Part shown: positions 35,201 to 42,018 of the stretch, one piece after another | How the letters are laid out: every line of letters begins with the position of its first letter | Numbering within the stretch: the first letter of the stretch is position 1 | Position numbers and translations under genes: made by a program | NCBI GenBank assembly: GCA_905178155.1 | Contig: CAJINV010000020.1 | Coordinates: 496,001-560,000, forward strand | Source of the DNA: Amoebophrya sp. A120 | Taxonomy: Eukaryota; Sar; Dinophyceae; Syndiniales; Amoebophryaceae | Direction: 5' to 3' | DNA: 64,000 nt | The notes under the pieces: generated by a model | Seen by the model: only the letters and a program-made list of their open reading frames with translations | Databases searched by the model: none | What the model was told of the DNA's origin: nothing

Positions 35201-38200
35201 TCCCCCGGTTTGTATCTCCCGGTGGCATGCTTTGAAGGGTTTAGGGTTTCGAAAGAATTTATACCGCATGACGCGTGACGGGAGCACGCTAAGCGCAGCG
35301 GGCGGGTTCCGTTCTCGCCGTAACACAATTCCAGAAAGAAAGAAAAAGTCTGCCCACGTAAAGGAAAACGAATCCGCGCGCTCGGCGTGGTAGCTACCCC
35401 CATGCCGTTCGGGTTTTACTTTTAGCAGCCACTGGCATCACAAATTGCGGTCTTCCGATCCTCGCCGATGATTTTCGTCTTATCTTCTTTTGTGGCCGGT
35501 GCCTTCGATTCGAGCTTGATCGCGATCTCTTGTCGACCACCGATGTCGACCTTTTGCAGCATGCACGCACAAACGGGATTTTCGAAAACGGAGGGGGGGG
35601 GGAAGGGACCCCCATTTGTTTGCCGCGGCGCGAAGCCGCAAATCTGTGGGCCACGTCTACCACCAGAAGTATTCCGCCCGGGGGCCGCTCCATGAATTGA
35701 ATTGAATTGAACTGCCCCCCAGCCCTGGCAAAAAAAAAAAAAATCATGCAATGCAAATCCTTTTTCTACGGTAAATCCGCATTACAAAATCTATTTGTTT
35801 CTCATTCCGAATGAATGAATGCTGAGGAAATTTGTAATGCATTTATACGAGTGCGATACTTTTGCAGTTCATAGCTTCGCAACCTGACCGGGGTGGTGTT
35901 CTTCGCCCACGCAACTGCTCTCCGCTGCCCTGGTGGGGGAAAACCAGACACGCTAGAGTACGAGGGCGTGTCGGATGCGGACGGGGTCACTCCCACGACG
36001 TTCTCCCTGGACCTGACGGGCTTTTCCCTGGCGACCACCGGAACCTGGATTCCGCTCGGGCGCGCGGTGCGGAAGCTCAAGATCCTGAAGACCAACAACC
36101 ACCTGTGTTTTTGTGGCCTATCACTCTACCGGCTTCCGCCACCCCCGGAGGGGGAGGACTCTGGGGGATCCAGCAGTTCGGATTCCGGCAGTACTACCTC
36201 GACCGAGACAACCACGCTATCAAATGTAAAAAAAAGACTCGGTCTGGAAGAATGCAACTTGTGATGCTAACTTTGGATTCTAAAAAAATCTGTATTGCAT
36301 GACCAGCAAGAGCCGCCCAGTTTGTGCTACGCGGGGAGGGCATTTGCCATGCGGGATAGGCATCAGGAACGCCTCTAGTTCATGATGCTAGGTCATGCAT
36401 TACAGACATCCTGAGTCATGCAAAATATGCATGACAAACCTGGTAACCTTCCAGACCCAGACATTTTTACATTTGATACACGCCGGGCGAGGACGACTTC
36501 ACGCGGATCACCAACACGTTTCCGCGGCTCGCCCCCGGTGCCGTTCCGGTGGAGAAACCGCTGAAGAGCCCCTCCTGCTACGGCGGGGTGCGGCTGGAGT
36601 ATGCCGGAGTATGGGACACGGTGGACAGCAGCTCGGAGGGCACGGACGAAAGTGGCGTGGCGCTTTTGAAAACGTACCCGGTCTCGAGGCAGGCACCGGC
36701 CACCACCGGCACGGGAACGGCCTTCTTCCTGACGCCCAACCCCGCACGTGCGGGGAGCTGTTGGGAGAGTGCGGCAGGCGATAGTAGCATCTACTGGAAG
36801 GTGGAATGGAAGGTGGGAGCGGGGAATACACATATCAACGCCCCGGCGATGATCCGTCTGTACAACTACGCGGCCGCCTACACCAGTTTGCCCGGCAACA
36901 GCGGAAAGGAAAATCGCTTGAAGAAGGCCCGGGTCAGAGTTAGTCGCACATTTAATATGTATGGATGGAGCTTTGGAGGGACTAATCCTGTCCTCGGTTC
37001 GTTGGACCCTGATGCGGACCCACCGGCCGCTTGTTTTCCACCGAGCCCTACGAGTCATTTATATCCAGACTGGGCAGCCGACAATTGCCGAGTGGTGGAG
37101 GATTTGTCTCCCCTGTACGACCCCGCCACGCGCTACATAGACATCCCGTTTATGCAGCACTGGCGAGTCGGGCTTCCCAATGGCGCGCCGGGTGTGCAGG
37201 ATAACGGGGAGGGACCCGATACGAAGGGCATCGAGATTTCCTGGAATGCCGCGCGCCATGGAGCCCCCGGGGGGAGCGATATCATCAACGTGTGTGGATT
37301 AGTGGTCCTGGAAGATTACAGCACGCGTGTCTTGGACGGCCCGTCCGAAAAGTACTTGGCGTCCGCTCTTCCAATCGACTTGTACAACGCCTCCGAATAT
37401 TCGCATGTGCTTTTCGACTGGAAAACGGAGTATGGTCCAACGCAGGAACTTTACCTGGACGGGCCCCCCTTCTACGACGACTGGCGTCCGCTGGTGGTGA
37501 ACGGGACCGCAGCGGAGTTGGCCGTACCACACGTTTCCGACGGGGAGATCCTTCCTGGGTGGTGGTTTTCGTGGTACGCGGCCCACAATGGTCCCGTGGT
37601 TCTAGCCGCCCTGCTGATCGAGATCGATTGGAAGGACCAGGGCTGGGGCAACCGCAAGGGGGGTCTGCAGCTGGAGCGGGGTGGTGTGGTCTACAATGTC
37701 GAGTTCGCGCCCAAGTCGCGCCAGAAAGAGCTCCATGTGGTCACTGGCTGTGACAGCGATTTTTCGTTTCTGACCGCGGAAGAGCTTTCCGAAGGGGCGG
37801 CACGCACAAAAATCAAGATCAATCAGCGGCTCGGGCACGGCAGCGGCCACGTGCTGCACCTGCTCGACTTGAAGATCCACGGCCTCCTGCTTCCGCAAAG
37901 AAAACGCCCCGCCGCTCGTCGAGCGCTCCAAGAAGACAGAGCACCACGTACTGGTGGACACGCGAACAAGCCAGAACAAGGCAGTAGTAATACTAGGAGA
38001 GCAACAAGCATGTCGAGCAACGACCGTGAGGACGAGGACAACACTGAGAGGTCAGCGCGGAGCAGCAGACATGAGTTACGCGAGCAAGACGAACAGCGTG
38101 ACCCGGATCATGCAGAAGTCTCTTCTTCGAAACCTAAGCTGCGGGGCGGGGGAGCCCCCAAAAATATGATGAGCGTGCAAAGAGAAGAACGACAAGACGG

Positions 38201-38399
38201 CGCGCAACTACCCCCTCCTGCACAAAATCAAAAAATGAATCAGCAGACGAGCAGAGGACAAGGACTTCCGGAAAAAGAAAAGAACAGCGAGCCTACTACG
38301 GCTGCGGCGGACCACGATGATCCCGGCGACAAGGACCGAGGCAGTGCTCGTCCTGTTGACACGGCCCGCTTGCAGGAGTATGTGATAGAGCTTGACTAG
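11243..38399 (+). CDS. Very large secreted or surface protein with PAN/Apple-like repeats (19 exons, 2083 aa)
   Basis: Exons with one TSD copy kept: 11243-11961, 12295-12521, 12888-13034, 13322-13625, 13806-14057, 14393-14462, 14773-14858, 15142-15178, 15399-15410, 15720-15829, 16233-16528, 17128-17249, 17534-17697, 17973-18340, 18608-18799, 20958-21804, 22131-22174, 35879-36217, 36484-38399; 6252 nt, an exact multiple of three. I chose the ATG at 11243 because it opens a signal peptide or anchor (MSRRLVHLEALPFLIFMVPL). Cys-rich modules repeat a core [E/D]C-R-[Y/W]-LCA-x-T-x-x-C-x-x-F (13497, 15745, 18712, 21438 and a diverged copy at 11843), typical of PAN/Apple adhesion domains. Beta-rich modules begin W-x-V-E-[FW] (16477, 22147, 36801) and end in a CG[IL]xx[YL]-like strand. 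The tail after 37890 is hydrophilic and charged. Likely an extracellular adhesion protein; this is inference. Confidence 0.85.
11962..12289 (+). mobile_element. Introner, family B
   Basis: 328 bp, TSD GCGGG. Right end GGGGAGGGGGGGTTTTTTC then TCGCAATA. Confidence 0.92.
12522..12882 (+). mobile_element. Introner, family A with internal GAT repeat
   Basis: 361 bp, TSD CCTGG. About 100 bp longer than typical and contains a GAT microsatellite near 12675-12697. Confidence 0.9.
13035..13316 (+). mobile_element. Introner, family D
   Basis: 282 bp, TSD GTTTT. Ends GTAAAAACGTCCCCACACC / GGTGGGGACGTTTTTCC then TCAGGATA. Confidence 0.9.
13626..13800 (+). mobile_element. Introner, family C
   Basis: 175 bp, TSD GACCC. 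Ends GCAAAAGTATCGCACTCG / GATACTTTTGCGATGCATA. Confidence 0.91.
14058..14387 (+). mobile_element. Introner, family B
   Basis: 330 bp, TSD ATCGG / GTCGG (4 of 5). Left end CGAAAGGAAAAAAAAACCC; right end GGAGGGGGGACGTTTTC. Confidence 0.88.
14463..14767 (+). mobile_element. Introner, family B
   Basis: 305 bp, TSD CCCTG. GAAGAAAAATCCCCCC / GGAGGAGGGATTTTTCC ends. Confidence 0.92.
14859..15136 (-). mobile_element. Introner, family A, reverse orientation
   Basis: 278 bp, TSD AACTC. Body reads as the reverse complement of the 847-1110 form (CCATGAGGTCTGGAA early, GACAGCTTTTGG late). Confidence 0.9.
15179..15393 (+). mobile_element. Introner, family H (only copy in window)
   Basis: 215 bp, TSD ACACC. 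TIRs GGAAAAAACTGTGTAAGTGT / ACACTTACACACTTTTTTTC, unlike families A-G, but with the same TAT...ATA limits and 5-bp TSD. Confidence 0.85.
15394..15410 (+). other. Micro-exon between two introners
   Basis: 17 nt lie between family H and family B elements; only 12 nt are left once the TSD copy is removed (Ala-Thr-Tyr-Asn, in frame). Its inclusion is required to keep the frame of the PAN-repeat gene. Confidence 0.8.
15411..15714 (+). mobile_element. Introner, family B
   Basis: 304 bp, TSD ACAAC. Starts TACT rather than TATC; ends GCGAAAAAAGCCCCCTCC / GAGACTTTTCCTCACAATA. Confidence 0.88.
15830..16227 (+). mobile_element. Introner, family F (GT-AG compatible)
   Basis: 398 bp, TSD CAAGG. The only perfect TSD in the window that also allows a GT...AG reading (CAAG|GTATGG ... 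ACAAG|G). Confidence 0.9.
16529..17122 (+). mobile_element. Introner, family A with internal duplication
   Basis: 594 bp, TSD GATGC. The stretch GCGCAACACAGAGTTCAGAG occurs at about 16757 and 17033, so the body contains a duplicated or compound segment of about 276 bp. Confidence 0.85.
17250..17528 (+). mobile_element. Introner, family A
   Basis: 279 bp, TSD GTACC. Left TIR GTCTGGGTCTGGAAG; right TIR degraded (CAGATATCCACGTAT) yet the frame is still restored. Confidence 0.88.
17698..17967 (+). mobile_element. Introner, family A, forward
   Basis: 270 bp, TSD CAGCT. Body with GACCAGCAAGAGG; the next introner (18341-18602) is its reverse complement in the same gene. Confidence 0.93.
18341..18602 (-). 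mobile_element. Introner, family A, reverse orientation
   Basis: 262 bp, TSD CGGGG. Reverse complement of the body at 17698-17967. Confidence 0.93.
18845..19600. repeat. Nested repeat with two TACTATYTAAACTGCA-led copies and ACACCCC arrays
   Basis: Copies of TACTATCTAAACTGCA (18841) and TACTATTTAAACTGCA (19260) each lead into sequence ending near AATCACGACCT. Between them is a degenerate array of ACACCCCAGAC-type units (18978-19140). The second copy carries GGGGTGTGTTCCGGGGTATG-type units (19300-19570). Not protein-coding in my view. Confidence 0.6.
19725..20530. repeat. GC-rich tandem array, units about 72-118 bp
   Basis: Nine copies of GGGGCGCAGAAACAGG or a close variant (19733 to 20512). 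Units alternate between a longer form carrying GGTTCGGGAGAACA and a shorter one without it. Six-frame translation gives long open frames on both strands that are artefacts of the repeat. Confidence 0.85.
21805..22125 (+). mobile_element. Introner, family E (3' end ATC)
   Basis: 321 bp, TSD ACCGC. Ends TATGGACTTCTCAACTGC / TTTGAGAGCCCCATC; the last base is C instead of A. Confidence 0.88.
22276..22574. repeat. Inverted-repeat element candidate inside the giant introner
   Basis: Left TATCCGTGGGTTTTACAGG and right (read inverted) TATCCAAAAAAAAAACAGG are followed by matching ACAGAAACACA. About 300 bp, TAT...ATA ends, but no matching 5-bp TSD. It also holds a perfect 11-bp hairpin, CACCTCCCCAC / GTGGGGAGGTG, at 22476-22499. 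Confidence 0.4.
22600..23442. other. AT-rich region upstream of the LINE ORF
   Basis: No ORF of note. Probably the LINE 5' UTR plus older intron DNA; the LINE 5' end cannot be fixed from sequence alone. Confidence 0.4.
23443..27301 (+). pseudogene. LINE ORF 5' part: zinc fingers, APE endonuclease, RT N-terminal part
   Basis: ATG at 23443; open to 27081 (1212 codons), then RT continues in another frame to 27301. Fingers: CRHCYDTF...H..TC (23617-), CGNC...H..TC (23866-) and CFRC...H..H (23995-). Endonuclease: NE (24267), GDLNAR (24568-24585), SPD (24721-24729), SDH (25681-25689). About 315 residues of acidic, Ser- and Lys-rich low complexity lie between SPD and SDH, where a normal enzyme has roughly 20-40. 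RT start: GRSPGDDGIAHELI (26647-), FRPVSLISVLGK (26838-), and motif A as NDNEAGFDVVDH (27101-27136) in the shifted frame. Confidence 0.85.
27352..28110. repeat. Tandem array of GGGGATCCGCC units
   Basis: Roughly 35-40 short units of about 17-20 bp built on GGGGATCCGCC followed by variants of CGCTCCCC or TTCGCCCA. Regular at first, increasingly variable to the right. All six frames stay open, so ORFs here are spurious. Confidence 0.88.
28590..29475. repeat. Tandem array, about 115-125 bp units with nested GGAATCCTCTG repeats
   Basis: About eight higher-order units. Each has GAGAGGATTTTGGAATCCTC, one to four GGAATCCTCTGCG-type subunits, CGAAATCGAGGCA, then GGGGAAAGGGCGCG and CAACTTGGGCCAGAGG. 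The number of inner subunits differs between units. Confidence 0.88.
29735..32560 (+). pseudogene. LINE ORF 3' part: RT C-terminal part, RNase H, CCHC knuckle
   Basis: Begins at the RT sense after the insertion: GMPQGSPFSG (motif B, 29777-29806) and QYSDD (motif C, 29886-29900). RNase H motifs: DCFDAEGFG (31051-31077), the LDSNSY core with Asp (31162-31179), and HCGNWYNDCADA (31330-31365). CCHC knuckle CARCGGVF...H.LFTC at about 31717-31773. Open to the stop at 32558. A Ser/Thr/Gln-rich tail follows the knuckle. Same frame as the motif A segment, so it is one original ORF. Confidence 0.85.
32561..33801. other. Non-coding, 3' of the LINE
   Basis: Probably LINE 3' UTR followed by other intron DNA. 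GGTAGAGTGTTGG (33191) and GGGTTCAGGACTC (33265) loosely resemble tRNA A and B boxes but no cloverleaf can be drawn. Confidence 0.4.
33802..34333 (+). pseudogene. Possible second LINE fragment (reverse transcriptase motif C-E region)
   Basis: AVAQYSDDIAVAV at 33945-33983 resembles RT motif C. A later stretch in another frame (GKTMKIRRTKLMAQ ... EFRYL, ending 34333) resembles the K-T-K and FxYLG parts of RT motifs D and E. Short and frameshifted; could be a remnant of an older LINE. Weak on its own. Confidence 0.4.
34334..35757. other. Non-coding remainder of the giant introner
   Basis: Contains a doubled GTTAACTAAAACGAGTGC (35143-35182), two GGGTTTAGGGTT motifs (35190, 35238) and an A-run (35732-35744). 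No coding sequence that I can support. Confidence 0.45.
36218..36478 (+). mobile_element. Introner, family A
   Basis: 261 bp, TSD CACGC. Right end CTTCCAGACCCAGACATTTT; last intron of the PAN-repeat gene. Removal joins STETTT to PGEDDFTR. Confidence 0.92.
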
Positions 38400-39081
38400 A
38401 AAGAAACCCGGCTCGTTCCCCGCCGGCAAGATCGGCCAGAAGAAGGGGGAGGCCACGAAGAGGACGAGCATGTGTGGGTACCACAGCGTGCGTTGTAGTA
38501 GTACTTCACACTGAGACTGACTATGTATCAAGAGATGTTACTGGTGTTCTTCATCGTCTTATCAGCGATCCGTTTTCGTTGTTGTTGTTGACCAGAAAAC
38601 ATCAAAACAAAATGCCGACGATGAAACAACGACTTTGGTGCCCTCGCAGGAGAAGTACGGGCACTCGCGTGGCTACGTCATCGGGAATGCAGCTTCCCTG
38701 CATGAGCTGGTAGCTCCTTCCACGTTGCTGCGCGAGCGTGGCTGAAGCGAGACCTTGCAGGACACGAAGACAAAGACGCGGAAAAATCCTGTTCTAAGAG
38801 GAAAAGATCCGGATTGGACACCAAGAATCAATTATGTTGGCGAGTGTTCAGATTGAAAAATCTTCTGTCAAGAAGCATGCAAAAATGGCGAGGAGCTGCT
38901 GTTTCTTGCATTGGAGCGCTGGCACCTCGTCGAAGCGGCAATCTCTTTTGGGTCCCGCGGCCATCGCACTCGACAGAAGATAGATTTCGAAGATGCAAAG
39001 ATTAAGATTAACTTACAGGTACATTGGATTAATAGCCTCATGCGCCGGATCGATATAATGATCAGACCGTAAACAAAAATT

Positions 39082-39479
39082 ATGTCGGTGGTCTCGGGAC
39101 GACGGGTTTTTCTTCAGTTGCCCTTGCCCACGAAGAACCCGGTCGGCACTGGTGGTCCTGCATTTTTCCGCCTCGCTTCTGCCGTGGTGCGCCGCCCGGT
39201 GGAATCGCAGGGAGTAAATTTCGTCCCGCTGTGTTGCCGCGGCGGCCTTCATCACGGCGGATAGATCCCGTCATCCTCAGAAATTTTTCGCGCGGCCCGG
39301 CGGGCAGCGCCAAAAGAGCGGTCCCGCGTAGAAATGTGTTTCCAGCAGTTACGGTTGGGGTGCAAGAAAATTGTTCTCTTCGCGCTTGTTTTTTCTCCTT
39401 CTTGCTGAAAGTATTTCTAGACATTTTCAACACAGCAGAGAGCGCCAGCAGCTTGTTCCTGCGCAGCGTCGTCGAGAAG
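39082..39479 (+). other. Possible short gene or exons, unassigned
   Basis: ATG at 39082 opens a frame with a basic, amphipathic N-terminus (FFRLASAVVRRPVESQG). Further on, FLLKVFLDIFNTAESASSL reaches a strong donor context AAG|GTAAGG at 39480. The two stretches are in different frames and no acceptor is obvious. No family resemblance. Could be chance. Confidence 0.2.
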
Positions 39480-40454
39480 GTAAGGTCGAGGACTTCTCGA
39501 GGACTGCGACACCTTGACGCGCCTCCTGCTCGCTTGGGTAGAAGAAGAAGACCACGTAGAAGAAGTGCAGCTGCCACTGCACACGACGAGTCTTCAACAA
39601 CAATATCACCGGTAGCTTCCGACGCAAGTTACTCCAGTAACGGGCCCCCAAAACAGGAGAAGAAGAAACTTGAAAAAAACCTTAAAAAAACTGGAGCATT
39701 TTTGATTTATGGCATTGCAAAAAGCAGAAATCAAGAGGGGCGACCGGAGGACAAAAAAAAGGCACGGAACGGACGCGATTTCCGGTTTCTAAAAATAACA
39801 ATCGCGGCGGCGATTTTGAAAAACTAAGTTAGGTGAAGGGCGGGCGCAAATTAAAAATCCAAGGACTCGATCGGGAGGCTTTTTTTTCATTTTATAGCGC
39901 GCCAAAATCCAAATTTGTGCCGCAGGAATAGTCGTGCATAATTTTCACGCGAAGGCGCGCCATTTTCAAAACTTTATGCGTTCGACTAGGGGCAGATATT
40001 TTCCGCAGAAATGGGGCAGCATTTCGCACGAACTAGACGGTCGTGGGGCGCGGCTCTTCTTCATTTAGGTGGGGGCCGCCTCGATGCATTGGTTGCGCCG
40101 CTCGCGGGGATGTTCAAAATCCCTGCTTCGCACGGGTTCCGGCTGCCTGGGTGCCCGCGCTTGGCGGGCTGGTGGGGTTCTGGCTCTCGCGAGGCCTTTT
40201 TGTAGTGCCGAAGCGGCCCCACTCGGAGGGCTTGCCGGCACAGGCGGCGCAGCGGGCCGTCCTTCCCGGGTCCCCCCGGATGCCCTTTTATAATACGCAA
40301 AGCCCCGCGGCCCGCGCGACTCTGCGCAAGCAGCATCTGGGCCCCTAGGCTTGTATGCATAGGGGTGCCCACGCGTGTGGGCAGGCGGCCCGTGCTTGCG
40401 CGCCGTGTTTGCACGGGTTCCTTCGATCCGGTCTCGAAAATGAAGAAAATCAAA

Positions 40455-41190
40455 AGTGTCACACCATCGGCCGGAGGGTGTGATACTTTTTGCCGCGGTG
40501 CTGTCATGGATGCAAAAAAACACGCAAAACCGGCGTCGACCATACCATTGGCTCTAGGGTGTGATACTTTTTGCCAGGATGAGTCCACGGAGGCCGAAAA
40601 TGGCGAAAGCGGCGCCGACCATGCCGTGGGCTCTAGGTTGTGATACTTTTTGCCAGGCTGCTACGGCGTTCAAACTTGCAACCCGGGGAAAGTGTTGGCG
40701 AAAATGCGCCACCTCCGCCGAAGCATCTCGGCAGCAGGCGAAAAAAACTTGGATCTGGCGACGTTTTTGGGCCAAAATCTGAAGGGCCCCGTCCACCATA
40801 CCACCGGGGCTAGCTTGCGACGGCTTCCAAGCACGCGACCCGGCTTGCAAGTTTATTCCAAGTTTATTTCAAGTTTTTGTTGCGATTCCGGCCGCCCGCG
40901 GGCGTGCCCAGTTTTGGGCCATTTCCTGAGGCCTGTCCACGAGCTGACGGAGCCGATTCGCGAGTCGCAAAAGCGGCGGCGCCTTCCGAAGGCGCCGGCC
41001 GAACTTGGGAAGGGGGGTAAATTCCTGAATTTTGGTGGTTTTCTTCGCCCATGGTGCCGCCGTGGTAAAAAGTATCACACCCTGGCGCCGATGGTACTGC
41101 TAACGCAGGTTGCCGCGATGGCGAAAGCGAAAAGCCTCGCCCGCGTGCCCGCCCTGCCAAAAAGTATCACGCCCCAGCGCCCATGGTATG
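40455..41190. repeat. Inverted/direct repeats of GTGTGATACTTTTTGCC
   Basis: Direct copies at about 40488, 40559 and 40637 (often after GGCTCTAGG). Inverted copies (AAAAAGTATCACACC or AAAAAGTATCACGCC) at about 41069 and 41159, each followed by GCGCC[CG]ATGGTA. The layout suggests the ends of a foldback element with clustered subterminal motifs. Confidence 0.55.
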
Positions 41191-42018
41191 GCCGGCCGCG
41201 CTTCCCGCCTGGCCGCCCGGCTGCTTGCTAAGCACGCCGCGCCCGCTGGCGCCGCCGGCCTGGGCGCGGCCGGCCCCCTCGCCCGCCCCGGCGGCCCACG
41301 GCGTTGGTTCGTGATTTCTACCGGCGCGCCGCGGCCGCACGCTCCAGGCCCATCGGTTGCGCCGGCCACCCGCCAGGGGGGGCTCCGACGAGCTGTGCGC
41401 GCGGGCGCCTTGGGCTATTCCGGACAAAGGAAAGGGCGAACCAGCGCGCCACCCCTAGCGCCCAACGCCGCCCGCCCGGGCTGGCCGGCGCGCCCCCTCC
41501 GACCGTACGGCCTGCCGGTCTTTTTGGGGTATCAGGCTCGGCGGCCTTTTCGGCATTGGCCGCCGCTGCGCGAAGCGGTCGGGCGGGCTGATTAGCGGCG
41601 GGCGCGTTTTTTTTTCTGGGTATCTATAACGAAAAAGCAGCGAAGGCGGCACCCAAAACAACCTACGCCCGGTCTGAATCTCGACAATAGGCAGCTTTGG
41701 TTGGAGCGGCCAATTGTCCGGATTCGGGTCGTGTTTTGATTTCAAAGCAAACGGGCATTGGTTCCTGGCACTAAACGTGAGAAACAGTATGAAAATGCAC
41801 AAAAAGCGTCGCACCGTTCCGCAGCTTGTCCTCCTGTTGTTGGTTTCAAAGTTGGGCGCGTCACACTCACAGGCGCGCTCACAGAGCAGCTTACGTTGAA
41901 GCTGTCGCGACCCTCGCGAATATGGGTCGCGCAAGTCTTTGGCAACTTAGTTGCAAGTTTCGATCTCCATAAAATTGGGGGTCCGTTCCACCAGTAAGCA
42001 AGAGGAACTGCGCCACCC

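Larger units (their letters stand above)
22175..35873 (+). mobile_element. Giant introner, family C, 13.7 kb
   Basis: Left half (22175-22225: GTATCGTACTCGTATTGC, then ATGCAATACAAATC) and right half (35767-35873: AAATCCGCATTACAAA ... GAGTGCGATACTTTTGC) match the two halves of the compact element at 62980-63124. TSD GTTTC / GCTTC (4 of 5). Removal joins WEVEFRDNQF to RNLTGVVFF in frame. The inside holds a LINE, arrays and other intergenic-like DNA. Confidence 0.82.
38400..42018. other. Intergenic, about 3.6 kb, largely GC-rich and repeat-bearing
   Basis: 38400-39070 shows nothing convincing. 39082-39479 may contain exons (separate entry). 39900-41600 is strongly GC-rich with inverted copies of a GTGTGATACTTTTTGCC motif. 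At 41788-41899 a 37-codon ORF starts with a signal-peptide-like MKMHKKRRTVPQLVLLLLVS, too short to call a gene. Confidence 0.4.

Noticed and set aside
35186-35260. TTTAGGG telomere-like motifs
   Set aside because: Only two isolated copies of GGGTTTAGGGTT; too few to call an interstitial telomere.
41788-41899. 37-codon signal-peptide-like ORF
   Set aside because: Too short to support as a gene; could be a first exon of the AP2 gene region but no in-frame splice join was found.
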